Origin: Cryptosporidium bovis | Taxonomy: Eukaryota > Apicomplexa > Conoidasida > Eucoccidiorida > Cryptosporidiidae | Direction: 5' to 3' | DNA: 64,000 nt | Assembly (NCBI GenBank): GCA_009768925.2 | Contig: VHIT02000046.1 | Span: 1-64,000 of the forward strand | Shown here: in pieces, positions 51,001-59,941 of the stretch | How positions within the stretch are numbered: position 1 is the stretch's first letter | Layout of the letters: each line of letters starts with the position of its first letter | Notes under the pieces: model-generated | The model's database searches: none | Seen by the model: the letters and a program-made list of their open reading frames with translations, nothing else | What the model was told of the DNA's origin: nothing | Program-made: the position numbers and the translations under genes

Positions 51001-53629
51001 ACACGGAGATAGGCTTCCTGGCATAATGGAAGCAAGAAAAACTTTAAATAAATTACACCAGAGAATGTCAGTGAATAGTTTTAACGAGTCTCACGTTCAC
51101 TACTTGACTCAAGATATCATTATGGTTCAAAGGTACAACCCAAAAATTCAAGAAAACATTTATTTCATAACTCATTCATCCTTTAATATGAATAAGACTG
51201 ACCAATTACCAGAATTAATAGTATTGGATGGTTGCATTAAAGATACTGTGTTTGCAGGAACTCTTTATGTTCCAAATTACACACTTCAATACAGGAATGA
51301 CTTGAATAGAATACATGGCATAGATTCGGAATTGCACAAATATAAGAATCTTGAAGAAATATCTTATGTAAGTTACGACGAGGCTAGCAACCAAACTACA
51401 TTAAGATTTAAGCACTTCCCCCCTGGATCTTTACTAATACTCCATACAATCAAACACAAAGGTTACAGCATAACCCAAAATGTGCTTGATGAATTCTACA
51501 GAAATATAACGACAACTCTTCCTAGAATAATGAACAATTTTTTGTATTCAGAAAAGTGTCATCCATCTGACGCCATTAACTATATATTATTCAGTTGCAA
51601 TAATGAGGAATTAGACAGAAGTCAAGGAAAAAGAGGAGTTTATAACGTCCCTAATTACGGCGATTTTGTTTATTGTGGAATATACAGTTGTCTAAACGCA
51701 CTTGACACTGCAAGAAGAATGGAAGACAATGGGAAAAGTCACCCTTTTATAGTTCACCTCAAACAGGGGTCTTGGTATATGGATTATTGTATTGAAAGAC
51801 TCACTGATTACAGAGGTATCGGGTTTAATGGGCATAATGATATCATCCCAAATGACTTAACCCTCAATGATGATATCAATAAACACGAGAGGCCATTGTA
51901 TGAATTGGCAGAATGGGTTAGAAGCCAATATAATTTAATTAATAAAGTAGCAAATATCTCACTTGAGTGTATAATAACATATATAGATATCATGTTTTCG
52001 TCTATATATAGATATGTTCTGTACTATATACTTAACAATGATAAGAATGGTATTTTCGATGAAATAGACCCTGCAAAAGTAACCGATTTGTTAAAGAAAC
52101 ATGATCCTCTTTACATTCATCTACTACTGGCAACATACCAGGTATATTCATACGTCCCATCTTCGCCTCTTATTTGTAAATCCAGGATCCCATCAATATC
52201 AGCAGGACTTCCACATTTTTCCACAGGATTTATGAGAAGTTGGGGTCGAGATACCTTTATTGCATTTAGAGGCATACTTTTGTCCTCAAAAAGGTATATA
52301 GAGGCAAAACAAGAGATTTTGGGGATAGCTAGGTTAATGAAAAACGGACTAATACCAAACCTCATCGACTCTGGAAACTCTCCGAGATACAATGCAAGAG
52401 ATGCAACTTGGTTCTTCGTTAATGCAGTTATGGAATACTGTAAATTAGTTCCTAATGGTTATGAGATAATGAATGAAATTGTCTTATTAAGATATCCTAT
52501 ATCGGTATCCGAAATACTGTCTTTGAAGCAAAAATATGCCTTTGAATGGCTTTTAAACAAAACCAATAGCAATGATACAATAAAGGAACTAAGACTTTCT
52601 GACATTATCCACTTTGTGTTCACAAGACATGTCAATGGGATTAAGTTTAGAGAAGAGAATGCGGGACCAAAGTTGGACGAACAAATGAAAGACCCCGGTT
52701 TCAATATTGAAATAAGCTGGGAAAAGGTGAATGGTTTTATTTATGGTGGAAACGTCCATAATTGTGGCACGTGGATGGATAAAATGGGGTCTTCATGCAA
52801 AGCTAATAACAAGGGTATACCTGCGACTCCGAGAAATGGAGCAGACATTGAAATAGTCGCATTATTATACTCTGCAATATCCTATGTAACACTCCTGGAG
52901 AAGGATAACAAGTTTCCTTACAAGGGAGTCCAATATTCGGAAAACGGATTTATAAGTTATTCAGATTGGGTGAAACTCATTAAGGATAACATTGAATGCT
53001 ATTTTTACATTCCAAGTGAAAACGAGATTAAAAGTAATAATGAATATAAAATAGAAAAAAAGTTTATAAATAAAACGGAAATCTACAAGGATACTTGTGG
53101 CTCGTCCCACGGATGGACCGACTATCAACTTAGGTGCAACTCGGTAGTTGCAATTGGAATTTCAGTTGATTTATTTGACGTAGATCATTCTCTAAAAACA
53201 TTGAATAGTGTGGAAAATTATCTATTTACCCCAAATATGCTCGGAATCAAAACTTTAGATCCTTCTGATTATAATTATAGACCAAATTACGACAATTCCA
53301 ACGATTCTGATGACTATAATGTGGCCCATGGTTTTAATTATCACCAAGGTCCCGAGTGGGTTTGGCCACTAGGTTACTTTTTAAACGCAAAATACAGGAT
53401 ACTAATAGAAAAGAACAAAAAATTAGGACCTGAAATGTCAAGGAAGATTGCAATCTACGAAACTATGAAACATCTAGTGAATCACAGAAACCATATTCAA
53501 ACTGATCAGTGGGGCTCTTTGCCAGAACTGACAAATGATAACGGTTCTTTTTGTAAAGATAGTTGTTTTTCTCAAGCCTGGTCAGTTGGTACTATATTAT
53601 CGTTCTTAACAGGTACAATGGATAAATAA
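48053..53629 (+). CDS. Glycogen/amylopectin debranching enzyme with CBM48-like insert
   Basis: 1858 residues, bifunctional. N-terminal 4-alpha-glucanotransferase (GH13-type): nucleophile in GIRLDNCHS (Asp622), acid/base in YAELFTGD (Glu651), third acid in THDNETP (Asp747), and an earlier LNHSADNSPW. C-terminal amylo-alpha-1,6-glucosidase (GH133): GFMRSWGRDTFIAFRG, NSPRYNARDATWF, GTWMDKMG and a final SCFSQAWSVGTILSF. Between the two, about residues 864-970, lies ITIEWRHPATNVEIRGDWDNW ... LQFEYKYIVDGNWVHDPN, a glycogen-binding CBM48/AMPK-beta-type module not found in animal AGL (about 1530 residues). It removes amylopectin branches so stored polysaccharide can be used, an important reserve in Cryptosporidium oocysts. 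No signal peptide, so cytosolic. Intronless. Confidence 0.92.
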   Translation: MSSIVTSLSFRNQGKSNDKKGDNVAKIVNNSKNDMAGTIKLSQDCTSPSLNMEGKEVSFKKGCALTETKTLDSLKRNEFGPINSNWFGEFNKDGSISCIGNNGNIRILSGDIVLLKLYNGLIRGTNFSLKMELFSGECNLICPTYSDSFGNHYWAVEMEHPGSVKISIQVTEKFVDDYKSLEELNNCLKCNFIIVEPRLYINDVFLPSSGICMQTLLSQCLGNIKNWKRRLEITSKLNYNMVHFTPLQTFGQSGSCYSIANQNEISSMFFDCEDEISEKDDKNTKIINMEYTKKEKYEYLKKVIHELERDYRILSTCDIVLNHSADNSPWLVDHPESGYYIENSPHLKAAVELDLRLQEFSKDIVNGKYANKYGVSRNITTINHVDSLIKCLKDEVLIPFNMREYFELNKNEIISNLNDSGSETKSDDILDDIIEKIEIDGESSLESKLYNVIIHFTCRERGKKISVPSYVFRKIGIEQVGTDIMEVLDKIQNRLYSFADNIVDNICDSVRGLIVWERVECNKGPIGLNHWEALTPRYFTPIKDRNGKMQYLANNGWVMGWNAKKDFASSGSFVYLKRDLIVWSDCVKLRYGRKESDSPFLWKWMAEYCRSVAEIFHGIRLDNCHSTPLHVAKYMLRECRKVRPNIWVYAELFTGDYQVDLEFERVLGLNALIREAMRSETPGSLGYSVSNYSTAPIGGLATIPSMFQEVNIDKNKENYDTNLPVVDGLKPLKKFSCPAIFFDCTHDNETPCEIRTPIDTLPTAALVASANCALGSTRGFDELVPHNISVVSERRLYQNYILNLNGDGLVSPKNGDNDKNISLRSRSNSLGPFKRLASNYLSELSTINWSGVGNSTNNTNISTEITIEWRHPATNVEIRGDWDNWKNGIQLKKHPNGNFMTKLYIKFGKNDREDSCLINGEDRSVNVIFPTNNRLQFEYKYIVDGNWVHDPNLPYSSDDNGNINNIITLLKRQRSIASLSKWKHGDRLPGIMEARKTLNKLHQRMSVNSFNESHVHYLTQDIIMVQRYNPKIQENIYFITHSSFNMNKTDQLPELIVLDGCIKDTVFAGTLYVPNYTLQYRNDLNRIHGIDSELHKYKNLEEISYVSYDEASNQTTLRFKHFPPGSLLILHTIKHKGYSITQNVLDEFYRNITTTLPRIMNNFLYSEKCHPSDAINYILFSCNNEELDRSQGKRGVYNVPNYGDFVYCGIYSCLNALDTARRMEDNGKSHPFIVHLKQGSWYMDYCIERLTDYRGIGFNGHNDIIPNDLTLNDDINKHERPLYELAEWVRSQYNLINKVANISLECIITYIDIMFSSIYRYVLYYILNNDKNGIFDEIDPAKVTDLLKKHDPLYIHLLLATYQVYSYVPSSPLICKSRIPSISAGLPHFSTGFMRSWGRDTFIAFRGILLSSKRYIEAKQEILGIARLMKNGLIPNLIDSGNSPRYNARDATWFFVNAVMEYCKLVPNGYEIMNEIVLLRYPISVSEILSLKQKYAFEWLLNKTNSNDTIKELRLSDIIHFVFTRHVNGIKFREENAGPKLDEQMKDPGFNIEISWEKVNGFIYGGNVHNCGTWMDKMGSSCKANNKGIPATPRNGADIEIVALLYSAISYVTLLEKDNKFPYKGVQYSENGFISYSDWVKLIKDNIECYFYIPSENEIKSNNEYKIEKKFINKTEIYKDTCGSSHGWTDYQLRCNSVVAIGISVDLFDVDHSLKTLNSVENYLFTPNMLGIKTLDPSDYNYRPNYDNSNDSDDYNVAHGFNYHQGPEWVWPLGYFLNAKYRILIEKNKKLGPEMSRKIAIYETMKHLVNHRNHIQTDQWGSLPELTNDNGSFCKDSCFSQAWSVGTILSFLTGTMDK

Positions 53630-53905
53630 AAAAACATCAAATTCACTTAAATATAAAATAGGAATGATTTATTTTGTTTAAATAATATTCTTTATTTTAC
53701 CTTTTTCTTGTCATTTCTTGACACGTCATCACCCCAAAATTGCATGTCCACATAATATATTCATTTATTAAAAATTAAAGGGGAATTTTTGTTTCCTTTC
53801 TTTTTAATTTAAAAAATTGATGTATTACTGAGATTAAATAGTAATCAGTGTAGTATAGAGGCAATACCAACGTTAGAATAAATAATTCAATACGAAAACT
53901 ACCAA

Positions 53906-54790
53906 ATGAGTGTAATAAGAATAAATAAGGATGAAAGTATTGATGAAATAGTGAAATTCTATGAAAAAAGTAAGTTTTTTATAGTTATCAATACAAAATG
54001 TTGATTTTTCTGAAAATTACCCTCTAAAAATGTATCGTTTAAATCCGATAATTATAAAGTTATTCAAACACAGAAGAAAACGGTAGGTAATATTTTCGGT
54101 TTTTAAATTAAGGAATTTGATGGAATTTTTAACGAATAAATTAACTACCTTTAGAACCAAAGCTTATTGAATGAAAATATTAGATTGAGAGCGAAAATAA
54201 GAAATAACTACGCAAAGAACAATAAGGATATATTGGATAATTATTTGTTATTCGCAACTCCACCTCCTCATTTGAGTCAAATAAGAAGAGTGAAATTTCA
54301 ACCAAAATTGTCACCAATAGCTCAGTCACCTGGATCGGAAAGAGTCTCAAAACAGTCTATAGAATGCGTTAAAACAAAGGATTTAAAAAGTGTTTATGTT
54401 CAAACAGAAGAATTTAACGACTTCCCTAGGGATGATTCCAATAAAGGAAAAAATAAAATCGATACAGACAATTCAAGAAAGAGGATAGGTAAATTAAAGG
54501 AGAAAAAGCACGACCTGAATATAAATTTAACGGAAAAAATAGTGGAAAAAGAATGCAATGTGCGAGAAAAGATCAACATCGAAGGCATTGAATCGGGAGA
54601 AATGAAAGAAAATGTCAATTTAGAAAATAACCTGATTAATAATATTAAAAAAAAATATCCTCTAAGAGAAAATTCAAGATATGTATCATATAAGGTCCCC
54701 TCGCTGAGGGTAAAATTAAGAAGAGATACCGACAAACCAGAATACAACCCATTTAAGACCCATAACTATTTTAATACAAGAATAAAATGA
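53906..54790 (+). CDS. Coiled-coil protein with a 23-nt micro-exon (three exons)
   Basis: Exons 53906-53969, 54060-54082 and 54155-54790 give 240 residues. Introns are 90 bp (GTAAGT...AAAG) and 72 bp (GTAGGT...TTTAG). Spliced, the N terminus reads MSVIRINKDESIDEIVKFYEK, then IIQTQKKT from the micro-exon, then NQSLLNENIRLRAKIRNNY, a continuous heptad coil; this continuity is the main support for the splicing. The rest is basic, Lys/Asn/Glu-rich and probably disordered, with several Ser-Pro/Thr-Pro sites and a basic C terminus. No family recognised; a kinetochore, spindle or shugoshin-like protein (N-terminal coil, basic tail) is a pure guess. It converges on UFSP2, with stops 18 bp apart. Confidence 0.6.
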
Positions 54791-54808
54791 AATATACATT
54801 AAGATCGA

Positions 54809-56968
54809 TTAGTATATTATATTTTTTTCATTATCTGCATTATTTGACGGAAATAGAACATGAATAGGCTTTCCCTCAGAAGCAGAGAATAAAAAATTGG
54901 AACCTCTCCAGGAAACAGCATTCTTTTTATATAAATACTCAACATCATCATCATTACCAAAATAATGTGGATCAACAATCAGATATTGTACAGAGTCCTC
55001 AACTGAGCAACTACAACCTTTGCATATCTGAATTCCAACAATTAGATAAGAATATTCGCCAAGATTAGCAATAACTGGACTTCCAATTGTTCTAAAATGC
55101 TTTACAATTACCTCATAATCGTGAATGAATTCCAGAACTCCAATGTAAAACTTTATGCAGGAATAAACACCAATATACAATGAAAGTAAGAAAGAAGCTT
55201 GGACAATTCCAAGGACTGTTTCAGATCCTACTTCAAGTTCAAAATTCAATGTGTCTGTTTCCCTAATTAATTCTTGCATTTCAATGATAGACAAGACATG
55301 TTTATTAGTGTAGTTATTAATAAGGTACCAACTTAATACCATTTGTACTGTTTTATAGGTGCATGTCCATCCAATATCTTTAATACTAGGGTCTTGATTA
55401 AAATGATAGAAATAGAAATCCCCAATTATAAAATCTAATTGGTTGTTTAGACATTTGACCTTTAGTACATAAACCCCCGTGGTGCCACCATCATTATTAT
55501 ATACATAACACTCACGCATTTGGTTATAGTAAAATTCGTATTTAACATCTTGTTCACCACCCATCCTACCAGACAATCCTTCTTGATTAATATCACACAA
55601 AAATTTTTCTTTGTTTGATTTATCACTTACTTGCCTTTTCATTTCGTGTTTGAGTTTTTCAATGATCCCAAGATGTGGGGAAATTATTTTGTTTTTATAG
55701 TAAATATCTGAAATATAAAGTTCGTTATCATCAGATATTTGTTTAATACTTTTTGGGATTAGTGCTAGGTCTTTTGAGATAAATGGCATTAGTGGTTTAA
55801 TATTAAAAACATCACACCATCTTTTTCTGTATTTTTTTTCTTCAATGTCCCCATAGAGGAGTCCGGTGTTTAACAATGAAATAGGAATAGAATAATTTGG
55901 AAGCTTGAACAAGTAAAATCCAAATTGAAAATCATTCTTACAGAAAAACAAAGGAGATCTATTAGTGTATCTATATCCAATATAGTTGCATTTATTTATA
56001 AAGCACCTTCTTACTTGTTCTTTAAATTCTGTGTTTATCAAACCATTGTGTTCTTTTGTGGATAACAACCTAAATATGCAAGCTTGGAGATTCAATGTTA
56101 ACTCTAATGAGTTATCATCAGATCCACGTGTAATTTTAAATGAGCTAAAAAAGTGAGGGCTCAGTTCAGCAGTATTTTCTGAATTATTGTCATCAGGAAG
56201 ATCCGATGTGCCTATATTACGTGAAAAGTAAACTGGTACTTGTAAAGGAAATGTATCATGATCTTTTTTCCTTATTCTGTGATTTATATTGTAATAGTAA
56301 ACAATGCCATTTCCAGAACTTATTGAAAGATTTGTCTTAATTATTTCTATTATATCTTTAATTACTTTTAACATTCCACCAGATTTATCATTATCTGTGT
56401 AAGTAAATGGAAGAGAGATTTGAAATTCTGAGTTTGTAAAAAATCCCAATTCTGAATAATTAGTTACTACACTTACTACAGTATCAGGAATAAGATAACT
56501 ATTTTTTTCCCCCAAGGCAAATATCTTCAATGAATATATTACAGACTCCAAGTTAAATACAGGGAGTATAATAAAATTAGTAAAGGTTTTTGGATCCCAT
56601 AAACTATTTATTTCCTCGTCTCTATGTTCATTTATTATTTCAAACCATTCATTATAGTCATATTTCCACTGAAAAATTCCCAAAACAGTATAACCAAATG
56701 GAAGAGTCACCAAAACATCATAGATAAAATCTACTATTGGTCTATCCCAATCGTTAAGATTTAGCTTCAACACATCTGATATTATCACTAGTTTATCATA
56801 ACCCTGTTTTTCAGTTGGTTCCATTTCTTTGTAAAACCCTATAACAAAATATATTTCATTCATTGTCTCACCAACCTCCCCTTCAATTATTCCCATTCCA
56901 TTTAACACAGTGATTAACTTGTCCAACACACAGATCTTTGTTCTTTCAAGATCCTTAATTATTGACAT
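54809..56968 (-). CDS. UFSP2: UFM1-specific peptidase 2 homologue
   Basis: 719 residues from ATG 56968 (an upstream in-frame GTG is not used). The C-terminal third is a C78-family peptidase: GWTCTYKTVQMVLSWY with the catalytic Cys at about 536, a GSETVLGIVQASFLL helix, and VDPHYFG with Asp666 and His668. In most family members the Cys motif is GWGCAYRS, so Gly to Thr and Ala to Thr are divergent, but the triad is complete. The poorly conserved N-terminal region is as long as in animal UFSP2 or longer. The enzyme matures UFM1 and removes it from ER ribosome and other targets. It sits with other ER-pathway genes but is not in an operon. Confidence 0.85.
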   Translation of the reverse strand: MSIIKDLERTKICVLDKLITVLNGMGIIEGEVGETMNEIYFVIGFYKEMEPTEKQGYDKLVIISDVLKLNLNDWDRPIVDFIYDVLVTLPFGYTVLGIFQWKYDYNEWFEIINEHRDEEINSLWDPKTFTNFIILPVFNLESVIYSLKIFALGEKNSYLIPDTVVSVVTNYSELGFFTNSEFQISLPFTYTDNDKSGGMLKVIKDIIEIIKTNLSISSGNGIVYYYNINHRIRKKDHDTFPLQVPVYFSRNIGTSDLPDDNNSENTAELSPHFFSSFKITRGSDDNSLELTLNLQACIFRLLSTKEHNGLINTEFKEQVRRCFINKCNYIGYRYTNRSPLFFCKNDFQFGFYLFKLPNYSIPISLLNTGLLYGDIEEKKYRKRWCDVFNIKPLMPFISKDLALIPKSIKQISDDNELYISDIYYKNKIISPHLGIIEKLKHEMKRQVSDKSNKEKFLCDINQEGLSGRMGGEQDVKYEFYYNQMRECYVYNNDGGTTGVYVLKVKCLNNQLDFIIGDFYFYHFNQDPSIKDIGWTCTYKTVQMVLSWYLINNYTNKHVLSIIEMQELIRETDTLNFELEVGSETVLGIVQASFLLSLYIGVYSCIKFYIGVLEFIHDYEVIVKHFRTIGSPVIANLGEYSYLIVGIQICKGCSCSVEDSVQYLIVDPHYFGNDDDVEYLYKKNAVSWRGSNFLFSASEGKPIHVLFPSNNADNEKNIIY

Positions 56969-57504
56969 TTTCACCTTTAATTCAAATGCCCTTTAAATGA
57001 AATATGAAACTCCATTTGAAAAAATATTATTGAAATCATTCATCCAGGAAACTTATTAATCAAATATACCTCTATTTTGTAAGAGAAGAAAATGAACAAC
57101 TTCAATTTATTAAGGTTGTATCACATGCATGCATAAAATGAGTCACGTAATCCCTATTTCTATACCTCCCCCTTTGTTTACTGAATAAAAATATACGGAA
57201 ACTGATTGCGTGTTTTTCACTGATTTACAGGTAACTATAAGAAATAGAAGTAATTATTTTACTCCATACCACTTACACATAACCGTCTTAAATAACTTTC
57301 CTTATCTTTTTAAAGGGTTTGGCTACATAAAGGAAAAATGAAAAAAATATACATGGCGCCATTTTGCTCTTCACATAAGTAAATGCACGAGAAATAATAT
57401 TAAATGAGAGTATGTATTCAAATAGAAAATAAATCTTAGATTTCAATGAGTTTGTTGGAATTAAAGTATAAACCTCTAATTCAAACTTTAGTTGTCTATG
57501 AGGG
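56969..57504. promoter_or_regulatory. UFSP2 upstream region with TGCATGCA
   Basis: 536 bp between two minus-strand genes. A perfect TGCATGCA at 57126-57133 lies 158 bp upstream of the UFSP2 start. The palindromic GGCGCC at 57355-57360 is also present. No other supported feature; an open frame overlapping 57288-57545 looks accidental. Confidence 0.45.
57126..57133 (-). promoter_or_regulatory. TGCATGCA ApiAP2-type site
   Basis: Perfect palindrome upstream of UFSP2. Confidence 0.4.
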
Positions 57505-57906
57505 CTAGAATTCATCGCGAATTGTTGAATCTGTAGCCTCATCATATTTTGTCAAACTTGAAAAGGCACCAATAATTAAGACAATCGGTTTAACAATAAC
57601 AAAATAGACTATTCCAAGTCTCCTTGCCACAATGTAGATACAAACTGCGATAAAAAAGTAGAAAGAACACCATAACGAAAAGATCTCCCGTTCATTTTTC
57701 TTTTTTATCTGAATAAACACAGAAGTATTCTCCTCAAGCTTGCTTTCGTACTCCTTGTAATTGGTATTAGTTTGCGAAATTATATCTTTATCATCAATCA
57801 AAACGCGTTCTGAGTTATGAAAACGCTTTATCTCTTCTTTCATTCTAATTTTCGTGTTCTGCAGCTCAAACTGCAGTTCTTTTGAACTATCCTCACCGTT
57901 GTACAT
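57505..57906 (-). CDS. Sec20-like SNARE
   Basis: 133 residues from ATG 57906. A coiled coil, LQNTKIRMKEEIKRFHNSE ... TNTNYKEYESKLEEN, is followed by a hydrophobic segment (FYFFIAVCIYIVARRLGI...). The SNARE-plus-anchor block parallels Sec20: the family's LTRTRRIMASELERS and TNDEYQNYAGLL...LFFFLVVAYIIKKR occur in the same order and spacing. Sec20 works in Golgi-to-ER retrograde fusion with Ufe1/syntaxin 18. The N-terminal domain of the family is missing here. An upstream mini-frame (57947-58057) could supply a first exon through a weak GTTTGT donor and GAATAG acceptor 40 bp apart, which would be an unusually short intron. The tail beyond the TM is longer than in most Sec20 proteins. Confidence 0.6.
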   Translation of the reverse strand: MYNGEDSSKELQFELQNTKIRMKEEIKRFHNSERVLIDDKDIISQTNTNYKEYESKLEENTSVFIQIKKKNEREIFSLWCSFYFFIAVCIYIVARRLGIVYFVIVKPIVLIIGAFSSLTKYDEATDSTIRDEF

Positions 57907-57946
57907 TTTCAGCAGTTCACTATTCAAAAATTATTAATGTATAACA

Positions 57947-58057
57947 TCAATCCACAAACTTTGTATTCTTAATAACTATAATTTCCTCCGCTTCCGCAGC
58001 TCCCTTTTGTTTGGCCTCGAAATTAACTAGATTAGTAGTTTTCCCGCCCGAATTCAT
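57947..58057 (-). CDS. 36-codon frame upstream of Sec20-like gene
   Basis: ATG 58057 to TGA 57947. It is Gly/Ala/Glu/Lys-rich (EAKQKGAAEAEEII), unlike random AT-rich frames, and has higher G+C than its surroundings. It could be a first exon of the Sec20-like gene, an upstream frame or a small protein. Its 5' end overlaps an E2F-like GGGCGGGAAAA (58041-58050 region). Confidence 0.25.
   Translation of the reverse strand: MNSGGKTTNLVNFEAKQKGAAEAEEIIVIKNTKFVD
58041..58050 (-). promoter_or_regulatory. E2F-like CGGGCGGGAA
   Basis: TTCCCGCCCG on the plus strand, in the divergent region between the Sec20-like gene and RPT6. It fits a classic E2F site. Confidence 0.35.
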
Positions 58058-58450
58058 GTTTTTAAATAAAAGTTAGAGGGTAAATCAAAAAAAAAGTGAA
58101 AGAGTTTTTTTTTAGAATAATCTGAATTATATGGTTTAAATAGATTTAAGACTGTGGGAAGGTGCTAATTGGTTTACAATTTGTTATTTTTCACTAAAAT
58201 TTGAACCTCTCTTCTACAATCGTCTAGAATTGTGAACTAACACTTGTTTGGTAGACTGTAAATATATAATTAATCGTGGAGTAATTGCTAAAGATTCATA
58301 TAATCAATTTTTTCTTTTTTCAGATAAAATACTGATTTTTTTGGATACCTAACACAGTTTTGTTCGGAGAATTACTATTGTTACTGTTCTTTACACATCT
58401 GAATATTACTCTTAACAAGAAAGTGAGGCATACTATTTAAATTGAATAAT

Positions 58451-59801
58451 ATGTTGGAACTAGAAGTAGCTAAATATGTTGATCCTTCACTTCATTTTTA
58501 CGTCAAAAGAATCGAGTTTTTGGACTTGTCTATTAGTTTAAAAAAAATGGATGTGAGGAGACTGCATTCACAAAGGAACGAAATGAATTTAAAAGGTATG
58601 TTTTAATTTAAATACACTTAAAGGTGTTAATAGTTAATATCGATTTATTTAATCGCACACTTGACTTGAATAACACAAAAGTGAGGGAGCTCAGAGAAGA
58701 ACTTCACCACTTACTTGAGTCGAATAGTTATGTAGGAGAAGTAATAAAGGTTATGGGGAGAAATAAAGTATTGGTAAAATTGAGTCCGGAGGGGAAATTT
58801 TTGGTAGATATAACTAAGAATATTAACATTTCAAAGTGTACAGTGAACACAAGGTAAGTTTGGTGTTTTTATGTACTAAAAAGGCCTTATATTTACCATC
58901 TATTTCCTTTTATTTATACAGGGTCGCATTATTGAGTGATTCATTCAAGCTACATCGTATTTTCCCAACAAAAGTTGATCCATTGGTTTCTTTAATGAAA
59001 GTAGAAAAGGTTCCTGATAGTACATATGATATGGTTGGTGGTTTGGATGAACAGATTAAGGAAATAAAGGAGGTGATTGAGCTTCCGATAAAACATCCAG
59101 AAATATTCGAAAGTTTGGGCATTGCCCAACCAAAAGGAGTTCTGCTTTATGGTCCTCCAGGGACAGGCAAAACATTACTTGCAAGAGCAGTTGCGCATCA
59201 TACAGACTGCACATTTATCAGGGTATCTGGTTCAGAGCTTGTTCAAAAGTACATAGGAGAGGGAAGTCGCATGGTTAGAGAGTTATTTGTTATGGCAAGA
59301 GAGCATGCCCCCTCTTTAATCTTCATGGACGAAATAGATTCTATTGGTTCCCAAAGAACGGAAGGAGAAAGTGGAGATACCGAAGTGCAAAGAACAATGC
59401 TTGAACTGTTAAATCAACTAGATGGTTTTGAGTCAACTCAAAACATAAAAATCATCATGGCTACTAATAGAATAGACATACTTGATGATGCCTTACTCAG
59501 ACCAGGACGTATTGATAGAAAAATCGAGTTTCCAAATCCAAATGAGGATGCTCGTCTTGAGATTCTTAAGATTCATAGTAGAAAAATGAATTTGGTTCGT
59601 GGAATCAATTTGAGAAAGATATCCCAACAAATGAAAGGAGCATCAGGAGCAGAGTCAAAGGCTGTATGTACAGAAGCAGGAATGTTTGCATTGAGAGAAA
59701 GAAGAAAACACGTCACACAAGAAGACTTTGAAATGGCAGTTTCGAGAGTAATGAAGAAGGACAGCGACTGGAATACTAGTCTTAAAAAACTATGGAAATA
59801 A
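58451..59801 (+). CDS. RPT6: 26S proteasome regulatory ATPase RPT6 (three exons)
   Basis: Exons 58451-58595, 58682-58853 and 58922-59801 give 398 residues. Introns are 86 bp (GTATGT...AAAAG, phase 1) and 68 bp (GTAAGT...TACAG, phase 2). N-terminal coiled coil ([23 protein letters not shown]), OB fold ([24 protein letters not shown]), then the AAA domain: Walker A GPPGTGKT (183-190), Walker B FMDEID (Asp242), arginine-rich second-region [10 protein letters not shown]. It ends KKLWK. The order and the near-identity to human PSMC5, including [27 protein letters not shown], fix it as Rpt6 rather than another RPT. Spliced joins restore the family sequence exactly. It unfolds substrates for the 20S core. 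Ends 140 bp from the convergent DIM1. Confidence 0.97.
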
Positions 59802-59941
59802 TAACTAGATTCCTTTTTATCAAATAAGGGGTAATATTGTATAAATGAGAAATATATAGATAATACTAATAAACAATAAGAACAAATATTTTATATTATT
59901 ATTGATAATATGACAATACCACATTTAGTTTTTACTAGTCA

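Noticed and set aside
57288..57545. 85-codon minus-strand frame overlapping the Sec20-like 3' end
   Set aside because: Different frame over a better supported gene; no motif.
58624..58681. Upstream extension of the second RPT6 exon
   Set aside because: The family sequence joins exactly at 58595/58682; the open stretch before 58682 is intron.
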